From assembly GCA_038106445.1 (NCBI GenBank), contig JAYODU010000008.1:1-64000 (forward strand): 64,000 nt of DNA, read 5' to 3'. The notes below the pieces were generated by a model. That model did no database searches, had not been told where the DNA came from, and saw nothing but the letters and a program-made list of their open reading frames with translations. Shown in pieces: positions 18,198 to 27,192 of the stretch. Origin of the DNA: Pseudemcibacter sp038106445. Its GTDB lineage: Bacteria > Pseudomonadota > Alphaproteobacteria > Sphingomonadales > Emcibacteraceae. Made by a program: the position numbers and the translations under genes. The stretch's first letter is position 1, and each line of letters begins with the position of its first letter.

Positions 18198-18295
18198 TAT
18201 GTTATATCGTCTCTTAAAAAGATTGTGTTGATAGAGACCTTAATAACTTCCCCCTCTCTTTTCGGCCCCCTTGTTCCAAGGTGGGCCGAATACTT
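18198..18295 (+). ncRNA. Candidate small RNA with strong intrinsic terminator
   Basis: The 318-base gap between the divergent peptidase and methyltransferase genes holds promoter-like TTGCCA (18175) with TATGTT (18198) 17 bases on. It also holds a C/U-rich stretch CTTCCCCCTCTCTTTTC (18248-18264) and a long hairpin at 18261-18290 (8-bp plus 4-bp stems, one bulged T, loop GTTCC) with T-rich sequence after it. A C-rich unpaired stretch followed by a terminator is typical of alphaproteobacterial small RNAs that pair with ribosome-binding sites. It could instead be an attenuator in the leader of the methyltransferase gene. Confidence 0.35.
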
Positions 18296-18369
18296 TTAAG
18301 ACTTAAAAATATTGGCATTCACCTTTATTCCGATATACTAAATACTGGTATATTTCAGGAAACATACAA

Positions 18370-19131
18370 ATGTATCAGGATGTCACCGAACTTAGAAAAT
18401 TTTATGCGTCCCCACTTGGTAAAATAGCCGCGCGACTAATACGCCGGCAAATTCGCACGCTTTGGCCAAATGTCAGTAATATGGATATTATGGGGCTTGG
18501 TTATGCGCCGCCGTTTTTAAAAGCATTGATGGAAGAAGCAGATCATACAGTATCAGTTATGCCCAGCTTACAGGGTGTTATGAGGTGGCCTCGTTTTAAG
18601 GAAAATGACACCTATGACGGTAATTTAACGGTGCTTGCCCGGGAAACAGATCTTCCCATCAAGGAAGCAAGTATGGACCGCATAATCATTGTTCACTGTC
18701 TGGAACATACCGACCATAGTAAACAGATGCTGAGGGAAGTATGGCGGTCACTGGCTCCGGGCGGGCGGGTGATCATTATCGTGCCCAGCAGACTGGGACC
18801 CTGGTGCAGATCGGAAGCAACACCTTTTGGGCATGGCAAACCGTTTTCCACTGGTCAGGTCAGGGATATTCTCTCAAAAAATATGCTAAGCCCCACAAGA
18901 TGGACATCAGCACTATTTCTGCCACCCTTTAAAAGCAGGACAATGCTAATGGCACTCGCCACATTGGAAAAAACAGGTCAGCGATGGTGGAACCGATTTG
19001 CGGGTGTATTGATTATCGAGGCTGAAAAACAAATCTATGCCGGCAACCCGGCTGAAGTAACGCAAAAAATAATACCAAAACCGGTAATGGTTGGAACGCA
19101 GCGAACAAATCATTCGCGCGTTAAAACATAA
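18370..19131 (+). CDS. Class I SAM-dependent methyltransferase
   Basis: A 253-residue protein with a Methyltransf_11-like core. The SAM-binding loop is MGLGYAPPFLKAL near residue 41, the acidic mid-region is PIKEASMDRIIIVHCLEHTD, and the motif-III-like segment is LAPGGRVIIIVPSR. The substrate is unknown. Its 3' end overlaps metW on the other strand by 22 bases. A gene of this type is often found beside metXW or gloB in alphaproteobacteria. ATG 18370 follows AGGAAACATACAA. Confidence 0.85.
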   Translation: MYQDVTELRKFYASPLGKIAARLIRRQIRTLWPNVSNMDIMGLGYAPPFLKALMEEADHTVSVMPSLQGVMRWPRFKENDTYDGNLTVLARETDLPIKEASMDRIIIVHCLEHTDHSKQMLREVWRSLAPGGRVIIIVPSRLGPWCRSEATPFGHGKPFSTGQVRDILSKNMLSPTRWTSALFLPPFKSRTMLMALATLEKTGQRWWNRFAGVLIIEAEKQIYAGNPAEVTQKIIPKPVMVGTQRTNHSRVKT

Positions 19132-19742
19132 AGCCCCTGCGTTGCCAGCAAATTTGTAAGCGCCATTGCATTAAAACCCATACGTCCGCCGACACTATTC
19201 ACGGCCATGCTTTTTTCAATATCAATGTCCAATTCACGGCAAAGATCAACAAAATCTCGGATCGTACAAAAATGTATATTTGGTGTACTATACCAAGGAT
19301 AATCCAGTGATTTGGTAACTGGCATCCTGCCAAATAGCATCAGGTGAAGCCTTACCCGCCAGTTACCAAAATTGGGAAATGAAACAATTGCCCTTTTCCC
19401 GACCCTTAATAATTGCTGTAAAATGTGGTCCGGTCGGCTCATCGCCTGTAATGTCTGACTAAGGATCACATAATCAAAACTATTATCCGGAAAATGGCTG
19501 ATTTCTTCTTCGGCATTTCCGTGAATAACTGAAAGCCCCTTGGCAACACTTTCTTTAACTCCTTCAGGACTAAGTTCAATACCGCGTGCATCAACATTTT
19601 TTTCGCGCCGCAGATAATCAAGCAATGCACCATCACCGCACCCTACATCTAGAACACGTGACCCTTCAGGGATCATATTGGCAATCAGAAGCAAATCAAC
19701 GCGAATATCCGACGCTCTTGGATGATTAAGGTCGTTACTCAT
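19110..19742 (-). CDS. metW: Methionine biosynthesis protein MetW
   Basis: A 210-residue methyltransferase-fold protein. The SAM-site-like GCGDGALLDYL (residues 35-45) and DYVILSQTLQAM segments are typical. MetW is encoded next to MetX in many proteobacteria and in several systems is needed for full homoserine acyltransferase activity. Its ATG overlaps the metX stop by four bases (ATGA), so it is translationally coupled. Confidence 0.93.
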   Translation of the reverse strand: MSNDLNHPRASDIRVDLLLIANMIPEGSRVLDVGCGDGALLDYLRREKNVDARGIELSPEGVKESVAKGLSVIHGNAEEEISHFPDNSFDYVILSQTLQAMSRPDHILQQLLRVGKRAIVSFPNFGNWRVRLHLMLFGRMPVTKSLDYPWYSTPNIHFCTIRDFVDLCRELDIDIEKSMAVNSVGGRMGFNAMALTNLLATQGLYVLTRE

Positions 19743-20905
19743 GATCTGTTCCCCTTGGAAAAATCATCTTCGGCTTCAAGGAACCCTGCAATAATATTAA
19801 ACATATCCGGACAATCGAGAAGGAAGCTGTCATGCCCCTTATCCATATCAATTTCAACAAAACTGACTTGTGCTCCAACCGCGTTTAAGGCCCTGACAAT
19901 TTCTTTGCTGACTGCTGTCGGGTATAGCCAATCAGATGTAAATGACATGAGACAGAATTTTACCGGAGTCCCTTCAAAGGCGGTTGTCAGGCTTCCACCG
20001 AAGTCTGCTGAAATATCATAATAGTCCATCGCTCTGGTTATATAAAGATAGCTATTGGCATCAAAACGATCCACAAATGAAATTCCCTGATAACGAAGAT
20101 AACTTTCAATCTGAAAATCCGCATCAAACCCGAATGTAAGGTTTTCCCGGTCCTGTAAATTCCGTCCAAATTTGGATGTCAGGCTTTTTTCCGACATATA
20201 GGTAATATGCGCCGCCATTCTAGCAACGGATAATCCTGCATGTGGACGGTTATTTTTCTGCTCAAAATAACGTCCCCCACACCAGTTTGGGTCAGCCATT
20301 ATCGCCTGACGCCCTACTTCATGGAAGGCAATATTCTGTGCGGAATGCCGCCACGTGGATGCTATGCAAATTGCTGTTTTGACACGGTCAGCATAATTAA
20401 CGGCCCAGTGCATCACCTGCATTCCCCCCATTGAACCACCAACAACAGAGAAAAGCTTCTCAATTTTTAAATAATCCACAAGCCTGACCTGCGCTGAAAC
20501 CATATCCGCGACAGTGATAACCGGAAAATCAAGCCCATAAGGCGCGCCCGTTTTGGGGTTAATTTCTTTTGGTCCACTGCTGCCGCTACATGAACCAAGC
20601 ACATTAGGGCAAATCACAAAATACTTGTCCGTATCGATCGGCAGTCCCGGACCTATTACCTTGGGCCACCAGCCTTCCTTTCCCGTCAGAGGGTTTTTAC
20701 CGCGGGCATATTGGTCGCCCGTTAAAGCATGGCAGACAAGGACAGCATTGCTTTTAGCTTCATTAAGTTTACCCCAGCATTTATAGGCAACATTAAAAGG
20801 CGAGAGCGTTTCACCAGATGAAAGGCGCAGCGGATTATCCTTGCCCAAGGTAACAACTTCGGCAAAACCGTCATCTTGTTCTGTTTCATCTGTCTTCATT
20901 GTCAT
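19739..20905 (-). CDS. metX: Homoserine O-acyltransferase
   Basis: A 388-residue alpha/beta-hydrolase that acylates L-homoserine (acetyl- or succinyl-CoA) in methionine synthesis. The nucleophile elbow is VVGGSMGGMQVMHWA, the catalytic Asp is in MSFTSDWLYPT, and the His is in DKGHDSFLLD. The ALTGDQYA and NVLGSCSGSSGP blocks are canonical for MetX. Acetyl versus succinyl preference cannot be decided by family alone. It leads metXW. I looked for a SAM-II riboswitch in the 176 bases upstream and could not recognise its conserved core. Confidence 0.95.
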   Translation of the reverse strand: MTMKTDETEQDDGFAEVVTLGKDNPLRLSSGETLSPFNVAYKCWGKLNEAKSNAVLVCHALTGDQYARGKNPLTGKEGWWPKVIGPGLPIDTDKYFVICPNVLGSCSGSSGPKEINPKTGAPYGLDFPVITVADMVSAQVRLVDYLKIEKLFSVVGGSMGGMQVMHWAVNYADRVKTAICIASTWRHSAQNIAFHEVGRQAIMADPNWCGGRYFEQKNNRPHAGLSVARMAAHITYMSEKSLTSKFGRNLQDRENLTFGFDADFQIESYLRYQGISFVDRFDANSYLYITRAMDYYDISADFGGSLTTAFEGTPVKFCLMSFTSDWLYPTAVSKEIVRALNAVGAQVSFVEIDMDKGHDSFLLDCPDMFNIIAGFLEAEDDFSKGNRS

Positions 20906-21081
20906 TTTAATTTTTTATCCGATCTGTTTATGCCTTAGTTTTCTACCGTTGCGGGTTTGTAAGTCAACTGTTCTTTGGTAATGCGGGGAAAAAAGCATCA
21001 CAAAGTGCCAATAAACATATAAAACTTATATTTTTTTGTAGTTAATTTTCTATTATCCGTGTAGATCAGACAGGGTTAATA

Positions 21082-22194
21082 ATGAATTCGTGTAAAGTCA
21101 GAAAGATGAATGGTCCGAAAACACATAGCTGGATTGAAGAGCTTGGCATTTATGCTGCTGGCAAATCAAAAGTTGAAGGCACATTAAAACCGGTTAAACT
21201 TTCCGCGAATGAATGTGCTCTGGGGCCAAGCCCGATGGCCATGGAAGCCTATACCCGGGAAGCGCCAAACCTTTATCGTTATCCTGATCCTTCCTATACG
21301 GAACTAAGAGCCGCACTTGCCAAAAAATATAATATTGATGCAAACCGTATTGTTTGCGGTGTTGGGTCTGATGAACTGCTGAGAATAGCATGTAAAGCTT
21401 ACCTGAAACCGGGGGACGAGGCTATATTCGTCGCCCATAGTTTTTCAATGTATCCGATCGCAATTCAGTCTGTCGGCGCAAAAGCAATAGAAGTAGCTGA
21501 TGTGAATTACACAGCAAGCGTTGATAATATCCTTGCCGCAATTAATGATAAAACCAAACTGATTTTCATTGCAAACCCGAATAACCCCACAGGCACATAT
21601 CTCCCGCGGGATGAGGTTGAAAGATTATGGAAAAATGTTCCCGATCATGTTTTGCTTGTGCTGGATTCTGCCTATGCCGAATTTATGGAAGAGGCAGATT
21701 ATTCAGCAGGAATTGAACTGGTTGACCGCTCAACCAATGTTTTTATGACAAGAACATTTTCAAAACTATACGGACTTGCAGCACTTCGTCTCGGGTGGGG
21801 ATATGCGCCGGAAAAGATCGCCCAAACACTTGATAAATGCCGTGATCCGTTTAACATACCAAGCTGCACGCAGGCTGCTGGGGTCGCCGCACTAAAGGAT
21901 ACCGAATTTGAAAAGAAAGTAATAACACATACAACAAAATGGCGAAAATGGCTTTCGTCTGAACTTACTTCTCTTGGACTAACCGTCATACCAAGTGTGA
22001 CAAATTTTATTTTATTTCGGTTTGATAACACTGCAAAATCCGCATCTGCGGCAAATGATTATTTAACGCAGCATGGCTATATTCTACGTTATTATAGCGG
22101 ACAGGGTCTGGGCAACTTTCTCAGGCTGACAATTGGAACCGAAAAAGAAAACAAAGAAGTAATCCGGCTGCTCCGGGAATTTCTGGAAAAATAA
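21082..22194 (+). CDS. hisC: Histidinol-phosphate/aromatic aminotransferase
   Basis: A 370-residue fold-type I PLP enzyme. The PLP lysine lies in FMTRTFSKLYGLAALRLGW, and NPNNPTGTYLP and LDSAYAEF are typical class I/II motifs. The gene overlaps tyrC by one base (TAATG), and this hisC-tyrC order suggests the enzyme also serves in tyrosine/phenylalanine synthesis (HisC2-like), besides or instead of histidine. ATG 21082 is used; a second ATG at 21106 is closer to where many homologues begin. Confidence 0.92.
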   Translation: MNSCKVRKMNGPKTHSWIEELGIYAAGKSKVEGTLKPVKLSANECALGPSPMAMEAYTREAPNLYRYPDPSYTELRAALAKKYNIDANRIVCGVGSDELLRIACKAYLKPGDEAIFVAHSFSMYPIAIQSVGAKAIEVADVNYTASVDNILAAINDKTKLIFIANPNNPTGTYLPRDEVERLWKNVPDHVLLVLDSAYAEFMEEADYSAGIELVDRSTNVFMTRTFSKLYGLAALRLGWGYAPEKIAQTLDKCRDPFNIPSCTQAAGVAALKDTEFEKKVITHTTKWRKWLSSELTSLGLTVIPSVTNFILFRFDNTAKSASAANDYLTQHGYILRYYSGQGLGNFLRLTIGTEKENKEVIRLLREFLEK

Positions 22195-23111
22195 TGACCC
22201 TTTATAATCAAATAACAATTATTGGCTTAGGCCTTATAGGTTCATCGATAGCCCGTGGCATTAAAGAAGTGGATGGAATAACAGACCGGATTATCGGGCA
22301 TGACAATAATCCCGAATATAAAGATGCCATAAATGAATTGGGCTTCGTTGACGAGCTTTCACCTGATCTTGCTACCTCAGTGATCAATTCTGATCTGGTT
22401 ATTCTGGCAACACCTGTCGGCACATATTCTACTATTGCAAAAACCATTGGCAAGAAGCTAATGCCCGGGGCTACTTTATCAGATGTCGGTAGTATTAAAG
22501 GCGCCGTTTCCGGTATGCTAAGTCCACATATACCGGATGAAATACATGTTATTCCTGCTCATCCGGTTGCCGGTACAGAACAATCCGGACCAACTGCTGG
22601 CTACGCAAGCCTGTTTCATGACCGCTGGTCAATAATTACACCGGGTAAAAACACCAATGAAGAAGCCCTGGACAGGTTAAAGAAATTCTGGGAAATGCTC
22701 GGAAGTAATGTAGAAATTATGGATGCGGAGCATCATGATAAGGTTCTCGCCATAACAAGCCATGTGCCTCATCTGATAGCGTATAATATTGTTGGTACAG
22801 CCCATGACCTTGAAGAAGTAACAAAATCTGAAGTGATTAAATTCTCTGCAGGGGGTTTTCGTGATTTTACAAGAATTGCAGCTTCTGATCCGACCATGTG
22901 GCGGGATGTGTTTTTAAATAACAAAGAAGCCGTCCTCGAAATGCTTGGACGTTTCAGCGAAGACCTTTCAGCACTTCAGCGGGCGATCCGTTGGGATGAT
23001 GGTGATGCGCTTTATGATATGTTTGTAAAAACACGCCGGATAAGAAAACAGATTATTGATGCGGGCCAGGAAGATAACATCGTTAATTTCGGCCGCGATC
23101 TGGACGACTGA
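22194..23111 (+). CDS. tyrC: Prephenate/arogenate dehydrogenase
   Basis: A 305-residue TyrA-family dehydrogenase. The NAD(P) motif GLGLIGSSIARGI is at residues 11-23. The catalytic-site block IPAHPVAGTEQSGP and the substrate-binding VLAITSHVPHLIAYN are clear. It oxidatively decarboxylates prephenate or arogenate toward tyrosine. It is co-transcribed with hisC and converges on the DUF2125 gene with no gap. No ACT domain is present, so tyrosine feedback through ACT is not expected. Confidence 0.92.
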   Translation: MTLYNQITIIGLGLIGSSIARGIKEVDGITDRIIGHDNNPEYKDAINELGFVDELSPDLATSVINSDLVILATPVGTYSTIAKTIGKKLMPGATLSDVGSIKGAVSGMLSPHIPDEIHVIPAHPVAGTEQSGPTAGYASLFHDRWSIITPGKNTNEEALDRLKKFWEMLGSNVEIMDAEHHDKVLAITSHVPHLIAYNIVGTAHDLEEVTKSEVIKFSAGGFRDFTRIAASDPTMWRDVFLNNKEAVLEMLGRFSEDLSALQRAIRWDDGDALYDMFVKTRRIRKQIIDAGQEDNIVNFGRDLDD

Positions 23112-24155
23112 TCATTCAATAACAGGTGACAGTTCCATCAGCATAATCGGACCAAAATAAAGTTGACCATTCTGCATACTGATGGAAAGCGGCACTTCAC
23201 CATTCAGCGATTCATTCTGCGCCTGGCTTCTAAGTAAAGACCGCGTCAGTTCCGGTAATTCTTCATTTTCAGCAAGCTTCATAAACATATTTGCCAACCC
23301 GGTTATGTTTGCATCAAATGCTCCAAGAGGCTTGAAACTTTCATCCAACGTTACATCACCCTCTAAATTAATTGATGAAGAAGAGGTGCCATATTCAAAT
23401 GTACGGATGCTAAGTGTGCCCCCATCGTCCCTCCATTTTGCAAGTGCTGCTTTTGAGTAATCAGGCTGTTCATTGGCATGGAGTAATGCTTCAACTTTTA
23501 AACTATCTGAATCCTCGCCTAAAATAGTATTTGAAAGCTCCCTTATTCTGGCATTGTTTGCCTTGAAATAAATCGCTCGGTTAACCGGCAGATCGTACCC
23601 TTGTTGATCATCTGGAATACCGGTTGTGCGACGCAAATGAAATTCAGCTTCTTCCATATATGAAACATTTACTTCTTCCCGAACCGAATTTGGGTACCAG
23701 TCTATTTTATCAAAAACAGCAGATAGATTATTCAGTGACATGGTCTCAGGATCTAAAATAATGGAAGACCTCACCCCGTCGAAGCTGATATTTAAATCCG
23801 GCTCCCTCAACGAACCCACGACGGCATCAAAATAATCTGTCAGGATGATGGCATGATTTGGTTCCCACGGCTGAAAAACAACTGAAACTGCAGGGACATT
23901 AATGGAAACATTATCCTGTGCAATACGCCCTGCCGGAATTTCGGCATTGAAAGATGATGCTTCAACTACAATCCTGTAGGGAAAACCACTGACTGTCACA
24001 TCACCAACGAAAGCTTTGATGCCACCAAGCCTGCTTTCACTATTTTCAATCCAATCAAGAGTGGTTTTTTCCGCTTTGTTGGCAAGTGAATACCAGAAAA
24101 AGCTGTACCCGCCAATAAGCAGTAATACTGAACCTACAAGAAATTTGATGCGCAT
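23112..24155 (-). CDS. DUF2125 domain-containing protein
   Basis: A 347-residue alphaproteobacterial protein of unknown function. A single N-terminal membrane segment (residues 5-25, FLVGSVLLLIGGYSFFWYSLA) is followed by a beta-rich periplasmic region with DVTVSGFPYRIVVEASSFNAE, the usual start of DUF2125. It is routinely found next to tyrC in this class. The stop abuts the tyrC stop. The role is unknown. Confidence 0.85.
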   Translation of the reverse strand: MRIKFLVGSVLLLIGGYSFFWYSLANKAEKTTLDWIENSESRLGGIKAFVGDVTVSGFPYRIVVEASSFNAEIPAGRIAQDNVSINVPAVSVVFQPWEPNHAIILTDYFDAVVGSLREPDLNISFDGVRSSIILDPETMSLNNLSAVFDKIDWYPNSVREEVNVSYMEEAEFHLRRTTGIPDDQQGYDLPVNRAIYFKANNARIRELSNTILGEDSDSLKVEALLHANEQPDYSKAALAKWRDDGGTLSIRTFEYGTSSSSINLEGDVTLDESFKPLGAFDANITGLANMFMKLAENEELPELTRSLLRSQAQNESLNGEVPLSISMQNGQLYFGPIMLMELSPVIE

Positions 24156-24181
24156 ATCTATATTACCGTTATTACCGTTTC

Positions 24182-24208
24182 AAAAAAAAAGCCTGAAAAA
24201 ATCAGACT
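24182..24208 (-). terminator. Terminator of the beta-barrel gene
   Basis: On the minus strand a 7-bp stem (AGTCTGA with TCAGGCT, one wobble) and T5 loop are followed by nine T residues, a standard intrinsic terminator 27 bases after the beta-barrel gene stop. Confidence 0.85.
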
Positions 24209-24234
24209 CTCTTAATACCCTATCTTGGCACTTA

Positions 24235-24909
24235 TCAAAAACGATAATTTAAACCTATTGATATAACAGGATAAAATCGAAGAAGTGAAATTTCATCTGT
24301 ATCACGGAAATCCTGCTCTGCCTGGGCAATATTGGCTTCAAGCGTAGGGTCATTCGATAATGTTCCGCCCGTTGACATGATATCCAGTCTGGGTTTTCCT
24401 GCAAAAACAATTCCCAAATCAGCCATAAATGTCAAATCGCTGTCATCCGCAAGCGGGTTACCCCAACCAATTCCAAGATAAGGAGTAACAGTTGCAAAAT
24501 CCACATTTGCCGTTAATGTGCCAACCTCGTTCGCAGTATAGACAGTATCGCCAATTTCATATGTATTGCTTGGAAGTGCTGCACCCTTAAGACCATTTTC
24601 ATTGATAAAAGCACCCGCCGTTACACGAAATGATCCATCGGTCACATACCAATCCGCCAATGCCGTATAACTATTTAATTTAAGATCAAGGTCGTAATCA
24701 TTATCCTCTACTTCAACTTCAGTACTAATCTTGAAGTAATTGCCGCCAAATCTAATATTAACATTTTTCATAGCTTCCATTGTGAGCTCAAGCCCAATAC
24801 CAAGTGTTCCGGCCTTAAGGCCCAGTGCTGCATCACCAGGGGCTGCTTTGGCAATCGGTGTTATACTAATCACTGTCAAACACATAACCGTGCTAAGTAG
24901 TTTTTTCAT
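24235..24909 (-). CDS. Outer-membrane beta-barrel protein
   Basis: A 224-residue protein with a signal peptide (MKKLLSTVMCLTVISITPIAKA) and alternating amphipathic strands, ending in SIGLNYRF, the terminal-Phe signature used by the BAM machinery. The strand pattern resembles small 8-stranded barrels, but I cannot assign a family. ATG 24909 has an AAGGA site 8 bases upstream; the longer frame would bury the signal peptide behind eight residues. A strong terminator follows, so it is a single-gene transcript. Confidence 0.72.
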   Translation of the reverse strand: MKKLLSTVMCLTVISITPIAKAAPGDAALGLKAGTLGIGLELTMEAMKNVNIRFGGNYFKISTEVEVEDNDYDLDLKLNSYTALADWYVTDGSFRVTAGAFINENGLKGAALPSNTYEIGDTVYTANEVGTLTANVDFATVTPYLGIGWGNPLADDSDLTFMADLGIVFAGKPRLDIMSTGGTLSNDPTLEANIAQAEQDFRDTDEISLLRFYPVISIGLNYRF

Positions 24910-24969
24910 TTTTAGTATCCTTATAATTTTCAAGGTTTATTTCTGAATATAACTGTACGCGGGAATTGT

Positions 24970-25692
24970 TTACGAAATATTACTAACTGCTGGCAGAAGA
25001 CGATTACTTGATGTTTCAATTTTTTGCTCAAGCAATTCCATGAACTCATCTTTGGTTAATCCGGCTTCAATCGGTTCCATGAAATCAAGTATGATTGATC
25101 CTCCGGGAACCAAATCACCTTTTTGGGGCCAATAAACACCTGAATTAAGACCAACGGGAATAACGGGCTCTTTAGTATATTTATAGATTCCAAAAATACC
25201 AGACTGATATTCAATATGCTGGCCCGGTGCGGAGCGCGATCCTTCAGGAAAAATGATCAATTGCCTGGCCTGACTGATTGCCGCCGCACTATCCTGCATA
25301 AGCAATTTCAGTGTTTTAACGCCCCCGTCGCGATCTACTGGTATCATTCCCGTATTTAGGCAAAATCGGCCATAAAGGGGTATCCTGAGTAGTTCCTTTT
25401 TCATAACAAAAGCAGGATGGGACACGATCGTATGCATAATGAAGGTATCAACTGAAGACTGATGTTTCATAGCAATTAGCGAACCGCCTTTCGGGATGTT
25501 ATGAACGCCAAGAACTTCGATCCGGATATTCATAATCAAACGCAGCAAAAAACGGACACCATGTGACCAGACACGTTGAAATTCAATCAGTCCATTCCTT
25601 GGCAACCAGAAAAATGGCAAATATAAAACACAAAATAAGGCTGTCCAAAAATAAAATAATATCTTAAACAAACTAGAACGCAAAAAGCGCAC
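24970..25692 (-). CDS. plsC: 1-acyl-sn-glycerol-3-phosphate acyltransferase
   Basis: A 240-residue membrane-associated acyltransferase of phospholipid synthesis. The HX4D catalytic motif is HQSSVD, and the glycerophosphate-binding motif is FPEGSRS. The N-terminus has a hydrophobic helix (LFKILFYFWTALFCVLYLPF). It converts lysophosphatidic acid to phosphatidic acid. The start is a GTG at 25692 with GGAGA 8 bases upstream. It closes the ftsE-ftsX-ydcF-plsC cluster typical of alphaproteobacteria. Confidence 0.92.
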   Translation of the reverse strand: MRFLRSSLFKILFYFWTALFCVLYLPFFWLPRNGLIEFQRVWSHGVRFLLRLIMNIRIEVLGVHNIPKGGSLIAMKHQSSVDTFIMHTIVSHPAFVMKKELLRIPLYGRFCLNTGMIPVDRDGGVKTLKLLMQDSAAAISQARQLIIFPEGSRSAPGQHIEYQSGIFGIYKYTKEPVIPVGLNSGVYWPQKGDLVPGGSIILDFMEPIEAGLTKDEFMELLEQKIETSSNRLLPAVSNIS

Positions 25693-25712
25693 AGGCGTTT
25701 CTCCTTTTTAGC

Positions 25713-26291
25713 TTAACTCTCTGATATATTATCATAAAACTGACCTGATGCTTTCGCTCTCAACAGACTGACAATATATTTGCTGTATTCCTGTGACAGG
25801 CTAAAATAATTTTTGTTATCAGACTTCCAATTGCCAACCGGGTGTTCAATTAAAATCAGATCAGGCATAAACCGTCTGAATTCTACCATAGCTCTTGGCA
25901 TATGCTCCAATGCTGTTACAACACGTATACTTTTAATATTATTCTGTTCTGCCCATTTTAGGGTTTCGATCGCGTTTCCAATAGTATCCGTTGCCTGACT
26001 ACCACTTTCAATACAGCATTCCTCAAGTTCAGGGCTGGTGCCAAGTAATGTTAACAGTTCATCACGTGTTACTTTTTGATCGACCCCTGAAATATAAAGT
26101 TTTTCCGCATATTCGTTTTCCAGAAGACGAATAGCAACATCCAGTCTATTCGGCCCGCCTGTCAGGACTACAATTGCATCGGTTTTTTCCCGGGTTTCGA
26201 CATGATTTTCAGCAAGTCCGTTTATATACCAAACGTATCCCCCAAGCCACAAAGCAAGAAATATGATCAATATATAAAAGATCGTTCGCAT
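25713..26291 (-). CDS. YdcF family (DUF218) protein
   Basis: A 192-residue single-pass membrane protein (helix at residues 3-24) with a DUF218 domain: DAIVVLTGGPNRLDVAIRLL, YISGV, and EQNNIKSIRVVTALEHMPRA. Family members include ElyC/SanA-like envelope proteins implicated in peptidoglycan or lipid-carrier metabolism, but the activity is not defined. It sits six bases downstream of ftsX and just ahead of plsC, consistent with an envelope role. Confidence 0.85.
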   Translation of the reverse strand: MRTIFYILIIFLALWLGGYVWYINGLAENHVETREKTDAIVVLTGGPNRLDVAIRLLENEYAEKLYISGVDQKVTRDELLTLLGTSPELEECCIESGSQATDTIGNAIETLKWAEQNNIKSIRVVTALEHMPRAMVEFRRFMPDLILIEHPVGNWKSDNKNYFSLSQEYSKYIVSLLRAKASGQFYDNISES

Positions 26292-26297
26292 ACCGAA

Positions 26298-27179
26298 TTA
26301 TACCATTCTTGCCAGTTCACGCATAACGGTAATTCGCGCCGTTATCATTGTGAGCGCAGCAAATATTAATGGAAAGAGTAGTAGCAATGACATTTTAAGA
26401 TAGGGAAGCGTTGGTGTCTCAACAAATCCGCCTGATAAATTTTGCACAAGGATTAACAACCCATAAACCGTAATAAAAGATAAAATTAACCCTATTATGC
26501 CGCCCCGAAGACCATATTTCATAAATCTGTTTTGGTAGGCCTTGGCAATCAATAAATCATGTGCACCCATCAGATGCATGATTTCAATTGTTCCTTTATC
26601 CTCAGACATACTGGATTTAGTCCCGAATATTATAATACAAACCGACGCAAGCAAGATCAGAATAAGTATCCCAAGACCCGTTGATTCAACTGCATAAGCC
26701 AGCCTTAGAAAATCATCCAGCCACCTTGCATGATCATCAAGATAGACGTTATCGCTAATCTGCCTGATCTTGCTTTCAAGCGCATCAAGATTAACATAAA
26801 TATTGTCACTGGTTTCAACATCTATCATGATGGGGATTGGAAGATCATCAGTAATATTATCTGCACCCAACCAGGGTTCAAGAAGCAATCTGATTTCATC
26901 TTCTGTTAATGGTCTGACCGAATCTACGCCTGGTGTTGCTCTGAGGGTTTCCTGTATCCTGGAGGATTGGTCGCTCATTTCTTCCCTGTTTTCACCAGTT
27001 AGCTGTACCGTAACACGGCCTTGCAAAGAACTGGCCCAGTCATCAAAACCGGAATGTAAAATTAAACTTCCCGTACCAGCAAGCGCGCTTAAATAAACCA
27101 TAATAGCCATCACCCATGGCAGCAATTTTGTTGCTTCGCGTTTATTTTCATTTGGCAGAAAATCATACTGGTTTCTCAT
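26298..27179 (-). CDS. ftsX: Cell division protein FtsX
   Basis: A 293-residue integral membrane partner of FtsE. Four transmembrane segments are visible, with a large periplasmic loop after the first. The FtsEX complex transmits ATP hydrolysis to periplasmic peptidoglycan hydrolase activators such as EnvC, and an EnvC-like gene is present in this window at 45974. ATG 27179 with GGAAAACAAGC upstream is chosen; the longer open frame overlaps ftsE by more than 100 bases. Confidence 0.92.
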   Translation of the reverse strand: MRNQYDFLPNENKREATKLLPWVMAIMVYLSALAGTGSLILHSGFDDWASSLQGRVTVQLTGENREEMSDQSSRIQETLRATPGVDSVRPLTEDEIRLLLEPWLGADNITDDLPIPIMIDVETSDNIYVNLDALESKIRQISDNVYLDDHARWLDDFLRLAYAVESTGLGILILILLASVCIIIFGTKSSMSEDKGTIEIMHLMGAHDLLIAKAYQNRFMKYGLRGGIIGLILSFITVYGLLILVQNLSGGFVETPTLPYLKMSLLLLFPLIFAALTMITARITVMRELARMV

Positions 27180-27192
27180 TGCTTGTTTTCCA

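Noticed and set aside
20906..21081. Possible SAM-II riboswitch upstream of metX
   Set aside because: The minus-strand leader lacks the recognisable SAM-II core and pseudoknot pattern; only scattered short matches were seen.
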